From: Nocardioides alkalitolerans DSM 16699
GTDB taxonomy: Bacteria; Actinomycetota; Actinomycetes; Propionibacteriales; Nocardioidaceae
Direction of reading: 5' to 3'
NCBI RefSeq assembly: GCF_000426525.1
Contig: NZ_AUFN01000015.1
Span: forward strand, 62,001 to 126,000
DNA: 64,000 bases
Numbering within the stretch: position 1 is the first letter of the stretch; every line of letters begins with the position of its first letter. The notes under the pieces are model-generated. The model saw nothing but the letters and a program-made list of their open reading frames with translations, was not told the origin of the DNA and did no database searches. Positions 1-6,888 of this stretch are shown in pieces. The position numbers and the translations under genes are program-made.

Positions 1-2
1 GC

Positions 3-563
3 CAGGCGCGGGAGCGGGCGGGCCAGGCGGGCTGGAACGGACGCCCCCACCGCCTGGCCCACCGGGTGAGCGGTCGCCGGCTGTTCCGACCGACGTACGT
101 CGAGGACCTGCACGGCGACGACGGCGAGGTGTGGGGCCTCATCGACACCCTCGTCGACGTCCAGGGCCCGAACTACGCCCTCGCGAAGCGGATCCAGCGC
201 TGGCGCGCGACCACGGCCCACCAGACGGGCCACCGGGTCTCGACCACCGTCGCCCCCGCCTCCTGGACCCGGTCGGTCACCAAGAACCCGGTGCTCGCCG
301 CGGCGTACGCCGGCGCCGGCCGCTTCGGCGTCGAGATCTTCGAGCCCGCCACGGTCGCGCCCCTGCTGGCCGCCAAGCTCGTGGCCGACACGCTCGCCCC
401 GGCCGGCGACCCGACGAGCCACCCGGAGGCGCTCTTCTCCGACACCGCCGCCCACGGCGGCCTGTGGCGCCAGCCGTTCGAGCCCCGCAGCGCGCTCGGC
501 GTCGCGGCGCTCCTGGGCCTGCCGCGCACGACGCTCCGCAGGGTCACGGCGCGACGGGGCTGA
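3..563 (+). CDS. Partial oxidoreductase/epimerase-like protein, 5' end outside window
   Basis: The reading frame is open from base 3 with no stop, so the true start lies left of the window and only the C-terminal 186 residues are seen. A GTG at 66 could be an internal start, but codons upstream of it are equally coding-like. The protein has no catalytic motif that I can name. The stretch SVTKNPVLAAAYAGAGRFGV followed by an FEPATVAPLLAAKLVAD segment resembles, from memory, the C-terminal tail of actinobacterial NAD-dependent epimerase/short-chain oxidoreductases, where it follows the nucleotide-binding domain. That domain would lie outside the window, so the assignment is weak. It converges on the SDR gene with only 12 bp between stop codons. 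Confidence 0.45.
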   Translation, partial: QARERAGQAGWNGRPHRLAHRVSGRRLFRPTYVEDLHGDDGEVWGLIDTLVDVQGPNYALAKRIQRWRATTAHQTGHRVSTTVAPASWTRSVTKNPVLAAAYAGAGRFGVEIFEPATVAPLLAAKLVADTLAPAGDPTSHPEALFSDTAAHGGLWRQPFEPRSALGVAALLGLPRTTLRRVTARRG

Positions 564-575
564 GGGGCGGGCCGG

Positions 576-1286
576 TCACCAGGCGATCGGGCCCTCGTCG
601 TCGAAGAAGCCCCCGCGGGGGCCGTCGTCGGGCACGGTCGCGAGGCGGACCGCGATCGCTGCTCCCTGCGCGGCCGTGCGCGGTGCGGCGAACCCGGTGA
701 AGTCGGTCGCGACGTAGCCGGGGCAGACCGCGTTGACGATCACGGGGGTGTCGGCGAGCCGGCGGGCGTACTGCACCGTGAGGGCGTTGAGCAGCGTCTT
801 CGACGGCGCGTACGCCGCCATCACCGGCCCCGTCCGCAGCTCCAACGACCCCATGTTGCTGGAGACGTTCACGATGCGCGGCGACCCCGACCGCTCGAGC
901 AGCGGCAGCATCGCGTTCGTCACCCGGACGACCCCGACCACGTTCGTGTCGAGCACCGTGCGCAGCACGTCGAGGTCGAGCGTCGTCGGGTCCTGCGCGC
1001 CGCCGTCGGTGCGCCCTGCGATGCCCGCGTTGTTGACGAGCACGTCGAGGCCGCCCGCCGCGTCGAGGGCACGGGCCGCGTCGGCGACGCTCTCGTCGGA
1101 CGTCACGTCGAGCGCCACGCCGAAGGCGTCGATGCCGGCCGCCCGCAACCGCTCGACCGCCTCCTCCCGACGTACGTCGTCGCGCGCGCCCACCGCCACC
1201 CGGTGGCCGAGCGCACCCAGCCCCTCGGCGATGGCGAGACCGATCCCCTTGTTCGCGCCGGTGACCAGCGCGGTCTTCGTCGTCAT
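576..1286 (-). CDS. SDR family NAD(P)-dependent oxidoreductase
   Basis: Classical short-chain dehydrogenase/reductase of about 236 residues. Seen: the Rossmann cofactor motif TGANKGIG near residues 9-16, the NNAG motif near residue 86, a serine in NVSSNMGS, and the catalytic YxxxK as YAPSK near residue 157. It should oxidise or reduce a small alcohol/carbonyl substrate with NAD(P); the substrate cannot be told from sequence. Of two nearby ATGs, 1286 is preferred to 1295 because a GGGAG ribosome site sits about 10 bases upstream of it. The gene is divergent from the LysR regulator at 1378 and shares the intergenic palindrome at 1345-1357, which suggests that regulator controls it. Confidence 0.88.
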   Translation of the reverse strand: MTTKTALVTGANKGIGLAIAEGLGALGHRVAVGARDDVRREEAVERLRAAGIDAFGVALDVTSDESVADAARALDAAGGLDVLVNNAGIAGRTDGGAQDPTTLDLDVLRTVLDTNVVGVVRVTNAMLPLLERSGSPRIVNVSSNMGSLELRTGPVMAAYAPSKTLLNALTVQYARRLADTPVIVNAVCPGYVATDFTGFAAPRTAAQGAAIAVRLATVPDDGPRGGFFDDEGPIAW

Positions 1287-1344
1287 GCCGTCCATGCTCC
1301 CGAGGGCCGACCCGGTCGTCCACGACCGATCGGGTCGACCGTGA

Positions 1345-1357
1345 TACCCGCGGGGTA
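1345..1357. promoter_or_regulatory. Candidate LysR-type operator (T-N11-A palindrome)
   Basis: TACCCGCGGGGTA is a perfect inverted repeat (TACCC-GCG-GGGTA) with the T-N11-A form typical of LysR-type operators. It lies in the 91-bp gap between the divergent SDR and LysR genes, 20 bp before the regulator start. That position suits autoregulation plus control of the SDR gene. Binding is inferred. Confidence 0.5.
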
Positions 1358-1377
1358 ACAGCCGGTAGGTTCGGCCC

Positions 1378-2235
1378 GTGGACCTCGTCGAGACCCGCGA
1401 GCTGCGCTACTTCGTGGCCGTCGCGGAGGAGCTGCACTTCGGACGCGCCGCCGAACGGCTCGAGATCGCCCAGCCGCCCCTCTCCCGGGCGATCCGTCAG
1501 CTCGAGCGCCGGCTCGGCGTCGACCTGCTCCGTCGCGACCGTCGCGGCACCGAGCTCACCGAGGCCGGCGAGGTGCTCCTGCGCGAGGCCCGCACCGCGC
1601 TCGACGCCGTGGCGGCCGCGGTACGACGTACGCGACGGGCGGCCCGACCCGACCGCTCCCTCGTGCTCGCGACGAAGGCCGGCGCGTCCCACGCGGTGCT
1701 GCAGCGGCTCCTCGACGCGTGGGCCGCCGACCCCCGCGTGCCCGCGGTCGAGGTGCTGCTGTGCGAGGTCGGCGAGCAGGCGGAGCTGCTGCGCGACGGG
1801 CGGGCCGACGTGGCCCTCATGCACCGGCCCGTCGACGACCTCGCCGGCTGCGACACCGAGGACCTCCACACCGAACCGCAGGTGGCGATCGTTCCGGGCA
1901 CCCATCCGCTGGCGGAGCGGGAGCGCGTGACGATGGCGGACGTCCGTGCCGTGCCCGACCTCCCCATGGCCCGCTGGCCCCGCCTCGACGGCACCTACCC
2001 GGAGGGCCCGGGGCCGGAGATCCGCACCCAGTCCGCGCTCGCCCAGCTCGTCGCGCTCGGCCGCGCGCTGCTCGTCATCCCGGCCTCGAGCCGTGCCTGG
2101 CAGTGGCCCGAGCACGTGGCGGTGCCGGTCGACGACGCCCCGCTCATCACGACCGTCCTCGCGTGGCCGGCGACGAGCACGTCACCGGAGGTGGCGGCCG
2201 TCGTCCGCGCGGCGGCGGACCTGCCGGGGGCGTAG
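1378..2235 (+). CDS. LysR family transcriptional regulator
   Basis: A 285-residue LysR-type regulator. Residues 1-65 form the winged helix-turn-helix: RYFVAVAEELHFGRAAERL, then a PPLSRAIRQLERRLGVDLL recognition segment. The rest is a periplasmic-binding-like effector domain, on the short side for the family. The start is GTG at 1378, directly before DLVETRELRYF, the usual N-terminus. Family members act as tetramers that bind T-N11-A sites and respond to a small molecule. The divergent neighbour is an SDR oxidoreductase, its most likely target; the effector is unknown. Confidence 0.9.
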   Translation: MDLVETRELRYFVAVAEELHFGRAAERLEIAQPPLSRAIRQLERRLGVDLLRRDRRGTELTEAGEVLLREARTALDAVAAAVRRTRRAARPDRSLVLATKAGASHAVLQRLLDAWAADPRVPAVEVLLCEVGEQAELLRDGRADVALMHRPVDDLAGCDTEDLHTEPQVAIVPGTHPLAERERVTMADVRAVPDLPMARWPRLDGTYPEGPGPEIRTQSALAQLVALGRALLVIPASSRAWQWPEHVAVPVDDAPLITTVLAWPATSTSPEVAAVVRAAADLPGA

Positions 2236-2245
2236 GACCCCGGCG

Positions 2246-2812
2246 TCAGGCCTGGGCCTTGGCCGCGGCCTTCACCTGCTTCTTGTGGTCGCGCACCTTC
2301 TGCAGCGACTCCGGGTCGACCACGTCGGCCACGGAGCGGAACCCGGGTTCGGCGTAGTCCCCGACGACCTGCTCCCAACCCTCGGGGCGTACGTCGAGCT
2401 GCTTCGCGAGCAGCGCGACGAAGATCTGGGCCTTCTGCTTGCCGAACCCCGGCAGCGCCATGACCCGCTTGAGCAGCTCCTTGCCCGTCGGCACGTCGCG
2501 CCACAGCGCGGCCGCGTCGCCGCCGTACTCCTCGACCACGATGCGCGCCACCTCCTGCAGCCGGGCGGCCATCGAGCCGGGGAACCGGTGGATCGCCGGG
2601 GTCGTCGCGCACATCGCGGCGAACTCCTCGGGGTCGGCCTCGGCGATGCGGACCGGGTCGAACGTGCCGAAGCGGTCGAGCACCTTGGCGGGGCCGCGGA
2701 AGGCGTGCTCCATCGGGTACTGCTGGTCGAGCATCATGCCGATGAGCAGCGCGAACGGGTCGGAGTCGAGCACCGCGTCGGCAGCGGCGTCACCGGTGAT
2801 CTGGATGGCCAT
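2246..2812 (-). CDS. HhH-GPD-type base excision DNA repair family protein
   Basis: A 188-residue protein of the uncharacterised HhH-GPD-type base excision repair family found in actinobacteria. Seen: a helix-hairpin-helix ending in LPGFGKQKAQIF around residues 125-140, a DQQYPMEHAFRGP segment near residue 27 that resembles the DNA-glycosylase fold, and a lysine/alanine-rich C-terminus. No Cys cluster for an iron-sulfur centre is visible, unlike Nth/MutY. The start at 2812 (MAIQITGDAAAD) is preferred to 2830 because homologues begin there. It probably removes damaged bases, but its substrate is unknown. Confidence 0.85.
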   Translation of the reverse strand: MAIQITGDAAADAVLDSDPFALLIGMMLDQQYPMEHAFRGPAKVLDRFGTFDPVRIAEADPEEFAAMCATTPAIHRFPGSMAARLQEVARIVVEEYGGDAAALWRDVPTGKELLKRVMALPGFGKQKAQIFVALLAKQLDVRPEGWEQVVGDYAEPGFRSVADVVDPESLQKVRDHKKQVKAAAKAQA

Positions 2813-2869
2813 GGGGTCATCCTGCCGCACGCCGGCAGCGGTGGCCGAGCGCCTCAGACCCAGAGGTGC

Positions 2870-2898
2870 GCTCCGGTGCCGCCTGGTGGCACCGGAGC
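2870..2898. repeat. Inverted repeat, 11-bp arms, 7-bp loop
   Basis: GCTCCGGTGCC at 2870-2880 pairs perfectly with GGCACCGGAGC at 2888-2898. It lies in the 257-bp gap upstream of the HhH-GPD gene (start 2812) and downstream of the universal stress gene (stop 3070). It may act as a terminator or be a palindromic repeat element. No T-run follows on the minus strand. Confidence 0.55.
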
Positions 2899-2970
2899 AC
2901 GCCCGGCGTATCGGGCGGCGCGGGGTTCGCCCCCCACTCCACGCGTCACTCCACCACCACTGGGCGGGCG

Positions 2971-3016
2971 AATCCGGGACTGGGCGGGCAATGCACAGGC
3001 CGCCCAGTCCCGGATT
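2971..3016. terminator. 17-bp perfect inverted repeat, probable terminator
   Basis: AATCCGGGACTGGGCGG at 2971-2987 is the exact reverse complement of 3000-3016, with a 12-base loop. It sits about 55 bases beyond the stop of the minus-strand universal stress gene, where a terminator is expected. The lack of a U-tract and the long perfect stem also fit a mobile palindromic repeat. Confidence 0.55.
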
Positions 3017-3069
3017 CCCCGGCCGACCGGGGAAACCAGGGGAATCGTGAGAGCCGGCCGACGAACGCC

Positions 3070-3447
3070 TCAGGGCACCTTGACCGCGAGCACGGGGGCC
3101 TGGGCGTCGAGGAGGATCCGCTGGGCGTTGCTGCCGAGCAGCAGCTTGCCGACGGGCGTACGGCGACGCAGGCCGATCACGATGAGGCCCGCGCCGAGCT
3201 CCTCGGCCACGGCCAGGAGGTCCTCGGCCGGCTCGAACGACCCGGTCGTCACGCGCACCTCGTGCTCGATGCCGGAGGCGGCGAGCGTCTCGCGGGCGCC
3301 GACCAGCTCGGCCTCCCCGTCGCCCGCGCTGCGCTGGGCGCTCACGAGCACCAGCCGGCCACCCCGCAGCGTGGCCTCCTCGAGCGCCTTCTGCAGGGCC
3401 GCCTCGCCCTCGGGCTTGGCGACGTACCCCACCACGATCGTCGTCAC
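3070..3447 (-). CDS. Universal stress protein (UspA) family protein
   Basis: A 125-residue single-domain Usp protein. It begins TTIVVGYVAKPEG (strand 1) and ends with GLRRRTPVGKLLLGSNAQ and VLAVKVP, matching the Usp nucleotide-binding region. The usual G-x2-G-x9-G-S/T has its second glycine replaced by arginine, so ATP binding is uncertain. GTG at 3447 is chosen because GAGGAG lies just upstream (about 3454-3459) and the family N-terminus follows; a longer frame to 3507 adds an unlikely leader. It stands alone between inverted repeats and a divergent hypothetical gene. Confidence 0.85.
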   Translation of the reverse strand: MTTIVVGYVAKPEGEAALQKALEEATLRGGRLVLVSAQRSAGDGEAELVGARETLAASGIEHEVRVTTGSFEPAEDLLAVAEELGAGLIVIGLRRRTPVGKLLLGSNAQRILLDAQAPVLAVKVP

Positions 3448-3603
3448 GACTGGCTCCTCGCTGCGCTGGTCCGACGTGCAGACCGACGCTCTCGGCGCCG
3501 GGCCCACCGACGCGGTCGTCGGCTGCTGGGCACGCTAGCGGATCCGCGGCCCCCTGTGGAGGAGCGCTGGCCGCCGACGCCGCCGCCGGGCAGGGTCGTG
3601 GCC

Positions 3604-4071
3604 GTGAGCACGCACCCCACCGAGGCCCCCGCCGGCACCACGCCGGCCGAGCTGCGGGAGGCGGTGCGCCAGCTCGTGGCGTCCGGTCGGCGGCGCGTCT
3701 TCCCCGCCGCCGTCCACGTCGGACGCCCCGCGGGCGCGAGCCGCTCCATGCCCGCCGCCGGTCTCGACGACCACGCGCTGCGCGCCGACGCCCTCACGGT
3801 CCTGGTCGACGGGCTCCTCCTGCGCGAGTCCAGAGGCGCCGTCCGCCACCTGCGTGTCGCGCCGGCCGCTCCCCCGTCGTACCTCGTCTGGCTCACCCGG
3901 CCCGGCGACGTCGACGTCCAGGACGCCGACCTCGCGTGGGTGGCCGCGACGCGTACGGCGAGCGCCGAGCTCGGCGTCGACCTCGTGCCGGTCGTGGTCA
4001 CCCGCCACGGGTGGTGGGACCCGGTCGGCGACGGCCGCCGCACCTGGCGGCGGATGCGCGCCACCCGCTGA
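3604..4071 (+). CDS. Hypothetical protein, 155 aa
   Basis: I do not recognise the family. GTG at 3604 starts MSTHPTEAPAGTTPAELREA, and the frame runs to TGA at 4071. The product is a soluble-looking alpha/beta protein with no signal peptide or membrane segment. Notable features are an LREAVRQLVASGRRRVFPAAVHVG stretch spanning residues 18-40 and a tryptophan-rich end (GWWDPVGDGRRTWRRMR). It is divergent from the universal stress gene and converges on the glutamate-cysteine ligase family gene with 23 bp between them. Codon use matches its neighbours, so it is probably a real gene. Confidence 0.6.
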   Translation: MSTHPTEAPAGTTPAELREAVRQLVASGRRRVFPAAVHVGRPAGASRSMPAAGLDDHALRADALTVLVDGLLLRESRGAVRHLRVAPAAPPSYLVWLTRPGDVDVQDADLAWVAATRTASAELGVDLVPVVVTRHGWWDPVGDGRRTWRRMRATR

Positions 4072-4094
4072 CGGCCCGGTACCGGGCGGGACCC

Positions 4095-5585
4095 TCAGTC
4101 CCAGGTGTGCACGGGCTCGTTGGTGTGCATCCGCGTGCGGTAGTCCCGCAGCGCCGCCCGGAGCGCGGCGTGCCGCTCCCGGTCGCCCTCCGCCTTCACC
4201 CGGCGCACGAACCACTCCGCGCCGTTCGTGCCGAGCAGGCAGCGCTGCTCGATGATGCCGAGCAGCCGGTCGATCTCCGCGGTCGTCGAGCCCCAGCTCT
4301 CCAGTCCCTGCCGGGCCAGCGGCAGGAGCCGCCGGAGCACGAGCTCGGTGGCCGCCACCTGGCCGACGTTCGGCCAGTAGAGCTGCGCGTCGATGCCCTG
4401 GCGCGCCGCGACGTGGAAGTTCTCCTCGGCGGCGCTGAACGACATGCGCGACCACAGCGGCCGCTCGTCGGTGGCCAGCGCCCGCACGAGGCCGAAGTAG
4501 AAGGCGGCGTTCGCCATCATGTCGACGACCGTCGGGCCCGCCGCGAGCAGACGGTTCTCCACCCGCAGGTGCGGCCGGCCGTCGGCGATGTCGTAGACGG
4601 GCCGGTTCCAGCGGTAGACCGTGCCGTTGTGCAGGCGCAGCTCGGTGAGCTGCGGCGTGCCGCCCGCCTCGAGCACGGCCAGCGGGTCCTCGTCCTCCGT
4701 CACCGGGAGCAGGGCCGGGAAGTAGCGCACGTTCTCCTCGAAGAGGTCGAACACCGACGTGATCCAGCGCTCGCCGAACCACACCCGGGGCCGCACGCCC
4801 TGCACCTTGAGCTCCTCGCTGCGGGTGTCCGTGGCCTGCTCGAAGAGCGGGATCCGGGTCTCGCGCCACGTCTCCTTGCCGAACAGGTACGGCGCGTTGG
4901 CGCCGAGCGCCACCTGCACGCCGGCGATCGCCTGCGAGGCGTTCCAGTACGCCGCGAACTCCTCCGGCTTCGTCTGCACGTGGATCTGCATGCTCGTGCA
5001 GGCCGCCTCGGGCACGATCGAGTCGGTGGTCGTCTCGACCCGCTCGACGCCGGTGACGTCGATGGCGATGTCCTCCCCGCGGGCGTCGAGGATCTGCTCG
5101 CTGAGCAGCGCGTAGCGGGGGTTGGGGCTGAGCGTCGCGCGGCTCATGTGCCCCTGCTCGAGGGTCGGCAGGATCCCGATCATCACGAGGTGGGCGCCGA
5201 CCTCGGTGCTCGCGCGCTCGGCGTCGTTGAGGCTGCGCCGCAGGTTCTCCTCGAAGACCGTGAGGCCTCCCCCGTCGGCCGGGTCGGCGTCGTCGGGCAC
5301 CCGCAGCCGCGCAGGCGGCACGTTGATCTCGACGTTGAACTGGCCGAGCTCCGTCTGGAAGTCCGGGTCGGCGATCGCCGCGAGCACCTCCGCGTTCTTC
5401 AGCGCCGGGTCCTCGTCGGCGTCGACCAGGTTGAGCTCGACCTCGAGCCCCGTCATCGGGTCGTCGGCCTCGAACGCGTTCTCCCGCAGCATCCGCGCCA
5501 GCACGTCGAGCGAGCGACGCACCTTCTCGCGGTGCTTGGTGCGGTCCGCACGCGAGAACTCCTGCAGCTCGACCTCGTCACCCAT
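4095..5585 (-). CDS. Glutamate--cysteine ligase family (GCS2) protein
   Basis: A 496-residue protein of the glutamate-cysteine ligase GCS2-like family. Seen: LEVELNLVDADEDP (glutamate/metal site) near residue 47, FNVEINVPPARL near residue 84, and SMQIHVQTKPEEFAAYWNA near residue 198, which resembles the second metal/nucleotide region. Classical members join glutamate and cysteine to form gamma-glutamylcysteine. Actinobacteria usually rely on mycothiol rather than glutathione, so the true amine substrate here may differ (a general carboxylate-amine ligase is possible). It is monocistronic, followed by a convergent hypothetical gene and preceded by DUF4192. Confidence 0.82.
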   Translation of the reverse strand: MGDEVELQEFSRADRTKHREKVRRSLDVLARMLRENAFEADDPMTGLEVELNLVDADEDPALKNAEVLAAIADPDFQTELGQFNVEINVPPARLRVPDDADPADGGGLTVFEENLRRSLNDAERASTEVGAHLVMIGILPTLEQGHMSRATLSPNPRYALLSEQILDARGEDIAIDVTGVERVETTTDSIVPEAACTSMQIHVQTKPEEFAAYWNASQAIAGVQVALGANAPYLFGKETWRETRIPLFEQATDTRSEELKVQGVRPRVWFGERWITSVFDLFEENVRYFPALLPVTEDEDPLAVLEAGGTPQLTELRLHNGTVYRWNRPVYDIADGRPHLRVENRLLAAGPTVVDMMANAAFYFGLVRALATDERPLWSRMSFSAAEENFHVAARQGIDAQLYWPNVGQVAATELVLRRLLPLARQGLESWGSTTAEIDRLLGIIEQRCLLGTNGAEWFVRRVKAEGDRERHAALRAALRDYRTRMHTNEPVHTWD

Positions 5586-5645
5586 GGCGGCAGCGTAGTG
5601 CGCCCCACGTCACACGCCGCCGCCGCGGACTCCCCCGTGGACGGC

Positions 5646-6761
5646 TCAGGCAGGGCTGCGGCGCACCTCGGCCGTCTGGTCCCACCACGACGGGGGCGTC
5701 GCGGCCGCCAGCAGGTCACCGACGAGCCGGCCGAGCCCGTGCTGCGGCACCTCCGCCAGGCAGCGGTCGACGGCACACCAGGCGAGGGCCCCGTTGCCGT
5801 GGAGCCACGCCGCCAGGCCGGTGAGCGCGGCCGGCGCCGCCCGCACGCCCGCCGGCGAGCGCCGCAGCAGGTCGCTCCACAGCGCGAGGTGGGCCGCGGA
5901 GGTCTCGCGCGTCAGGTGCACCCAGCTCGCGTCGCGGTGCTGGCCGATCTCGAGGGCGAGCAGCATGCGTCCGGCCTCGTCGTCGGTGAGCACGCCGGGC
6001 CCGTCCGGGCCGTCGGTCACGGCCGTCACCCGCTCCACCGTCGTCGTCACCCAGGCGGACTCGGCCGGACCCGTCCGGGGCAGCTGGCGGTAGCGCTCCA
6101 TCGCGACCGCCCGCTCCACCCCGGCCCGCCGGGGCCGGGGCAGCGGGTCGAGCAGCGCCGCCAGGTCGGCGCGGCTCGCGTGCACCACCCGACCGCGCAC
6201 GACGGCCTCCGTGCGCGCCGGGTGGGAGCCCGCGTCGTACGGCGTGCCCTGCGGGTCGCCCGCGCCCGGGTCGACCCCGCCCCCGGCCGCCAGCGCGAAC
6301 CAGTGGCTGCCGTCGGCGCGCACGAGGTCGACGACGCGGATGCCGGCCTCGTCGAACGCCTCCGCGAGCCCGTCGGCGGTCGCCTCGGCGAGGGCGTGGT
6401 CGTCGCTGTAGACGACCGCGGCGACGATCGCGACGCCGTACCGACGGCAGGGCGCGACGACCTCCTCGACGACGAGGGGCAGGTCGGCGGGGTCGGCCGG
6501 CAGGTCGATGCGCAGGTGCAGCCCGGGCCCGTCCTCGGGGTCACGGGGCGCGCCGGACCCGCTGCGCTCCGGCGACGAGACGCCGTTCGCCCCGAACGTC
6601 AGCACGACGAGGGAGTCGGACGGCGTGAAGCCGAGCACGAGCGGTACGGCGGCGAGCAGGTCGTCGGGTCCGCGGAGGCGGAGGCGCTGGGGATCGCGGT
6701 CCGTGGCGCGAGCGGGGTCGGTGGGGTGGGCGGGGACTGAGGTCTCTCGGTGGTCGGTCAT
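5646..6761 (-). CDS. DUF4192 domain-containing protein
   Basis: A 371-residue actinobacterial DUF4192 protein. The family hallmark is the N-terminal block LRLRGPDDLLAAVPLVLGF followed by PSDSLVVLTF (residues about 26-56), which is seen here, with an alanine/leucine-rich helical remainder and DEAGRMLLALEIGQHRDASW near residue 255. No enzymatic motif or membrane segment is evident and the function is unknown. In several actinobacteria it sits near sigma-factor or DNA-repair genes. Here it is divergent from DNA polymerase IV, with 127 bp between starts, so the two could share regulation. Confidence 0.88.
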   Translation of the reverse strand: MTDHRETSVPAHPTDPARATDRDPQRLRLRGPDDLLAAVPLVLGFTPSDSLVVLTFGANGVSSPERSGSGAPRDPEDGPGLHLRIDLPADPADLPLVVEEVVAPCRRYGVAIVAAVVYSDDHALAEATADGLAEAFDEAGIRVVDLVRADGSHWFALAAGGGVDPGAGDPQGTPYDAGSHPARTEAVVRGRVVHASRADLAALLDPLPRPRRAGVERAVAMERYRQLPRTGPAESAWVTTTVERVTAVTDGPDGPGVLTDDEAGRMLLALEIGQHRDASWVHLTRETSAAHLALWSDLLRRSPAGVRAAPAALTGLAAWLHGNGALAWCAVDRCLAEVPQHGLGRLVGDLLAAATPPSWWDQTAEVRRSPA

Positions 6762-6888
6762 GCCTGCAGGCCTCCCCGGGCCGATCGTCCGCCAGCCCGC
6801 GCGTCCGTTCCCTGGGGACGACCAGCCCCGATCCGCGCCCTGGGGACGAAAAGCGGTCCGTCACCGGAGGCGACTAGCGTGGTGCACC

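Noticed and set aside
3936..6740. A plus-strand open frame of about 934 codons across the glutamate-cysteine ligase and DUF4192 genes
   Set aside because: It is antisense to two well-supported genes and consists of low-complexity Arg/His/Val sequence.
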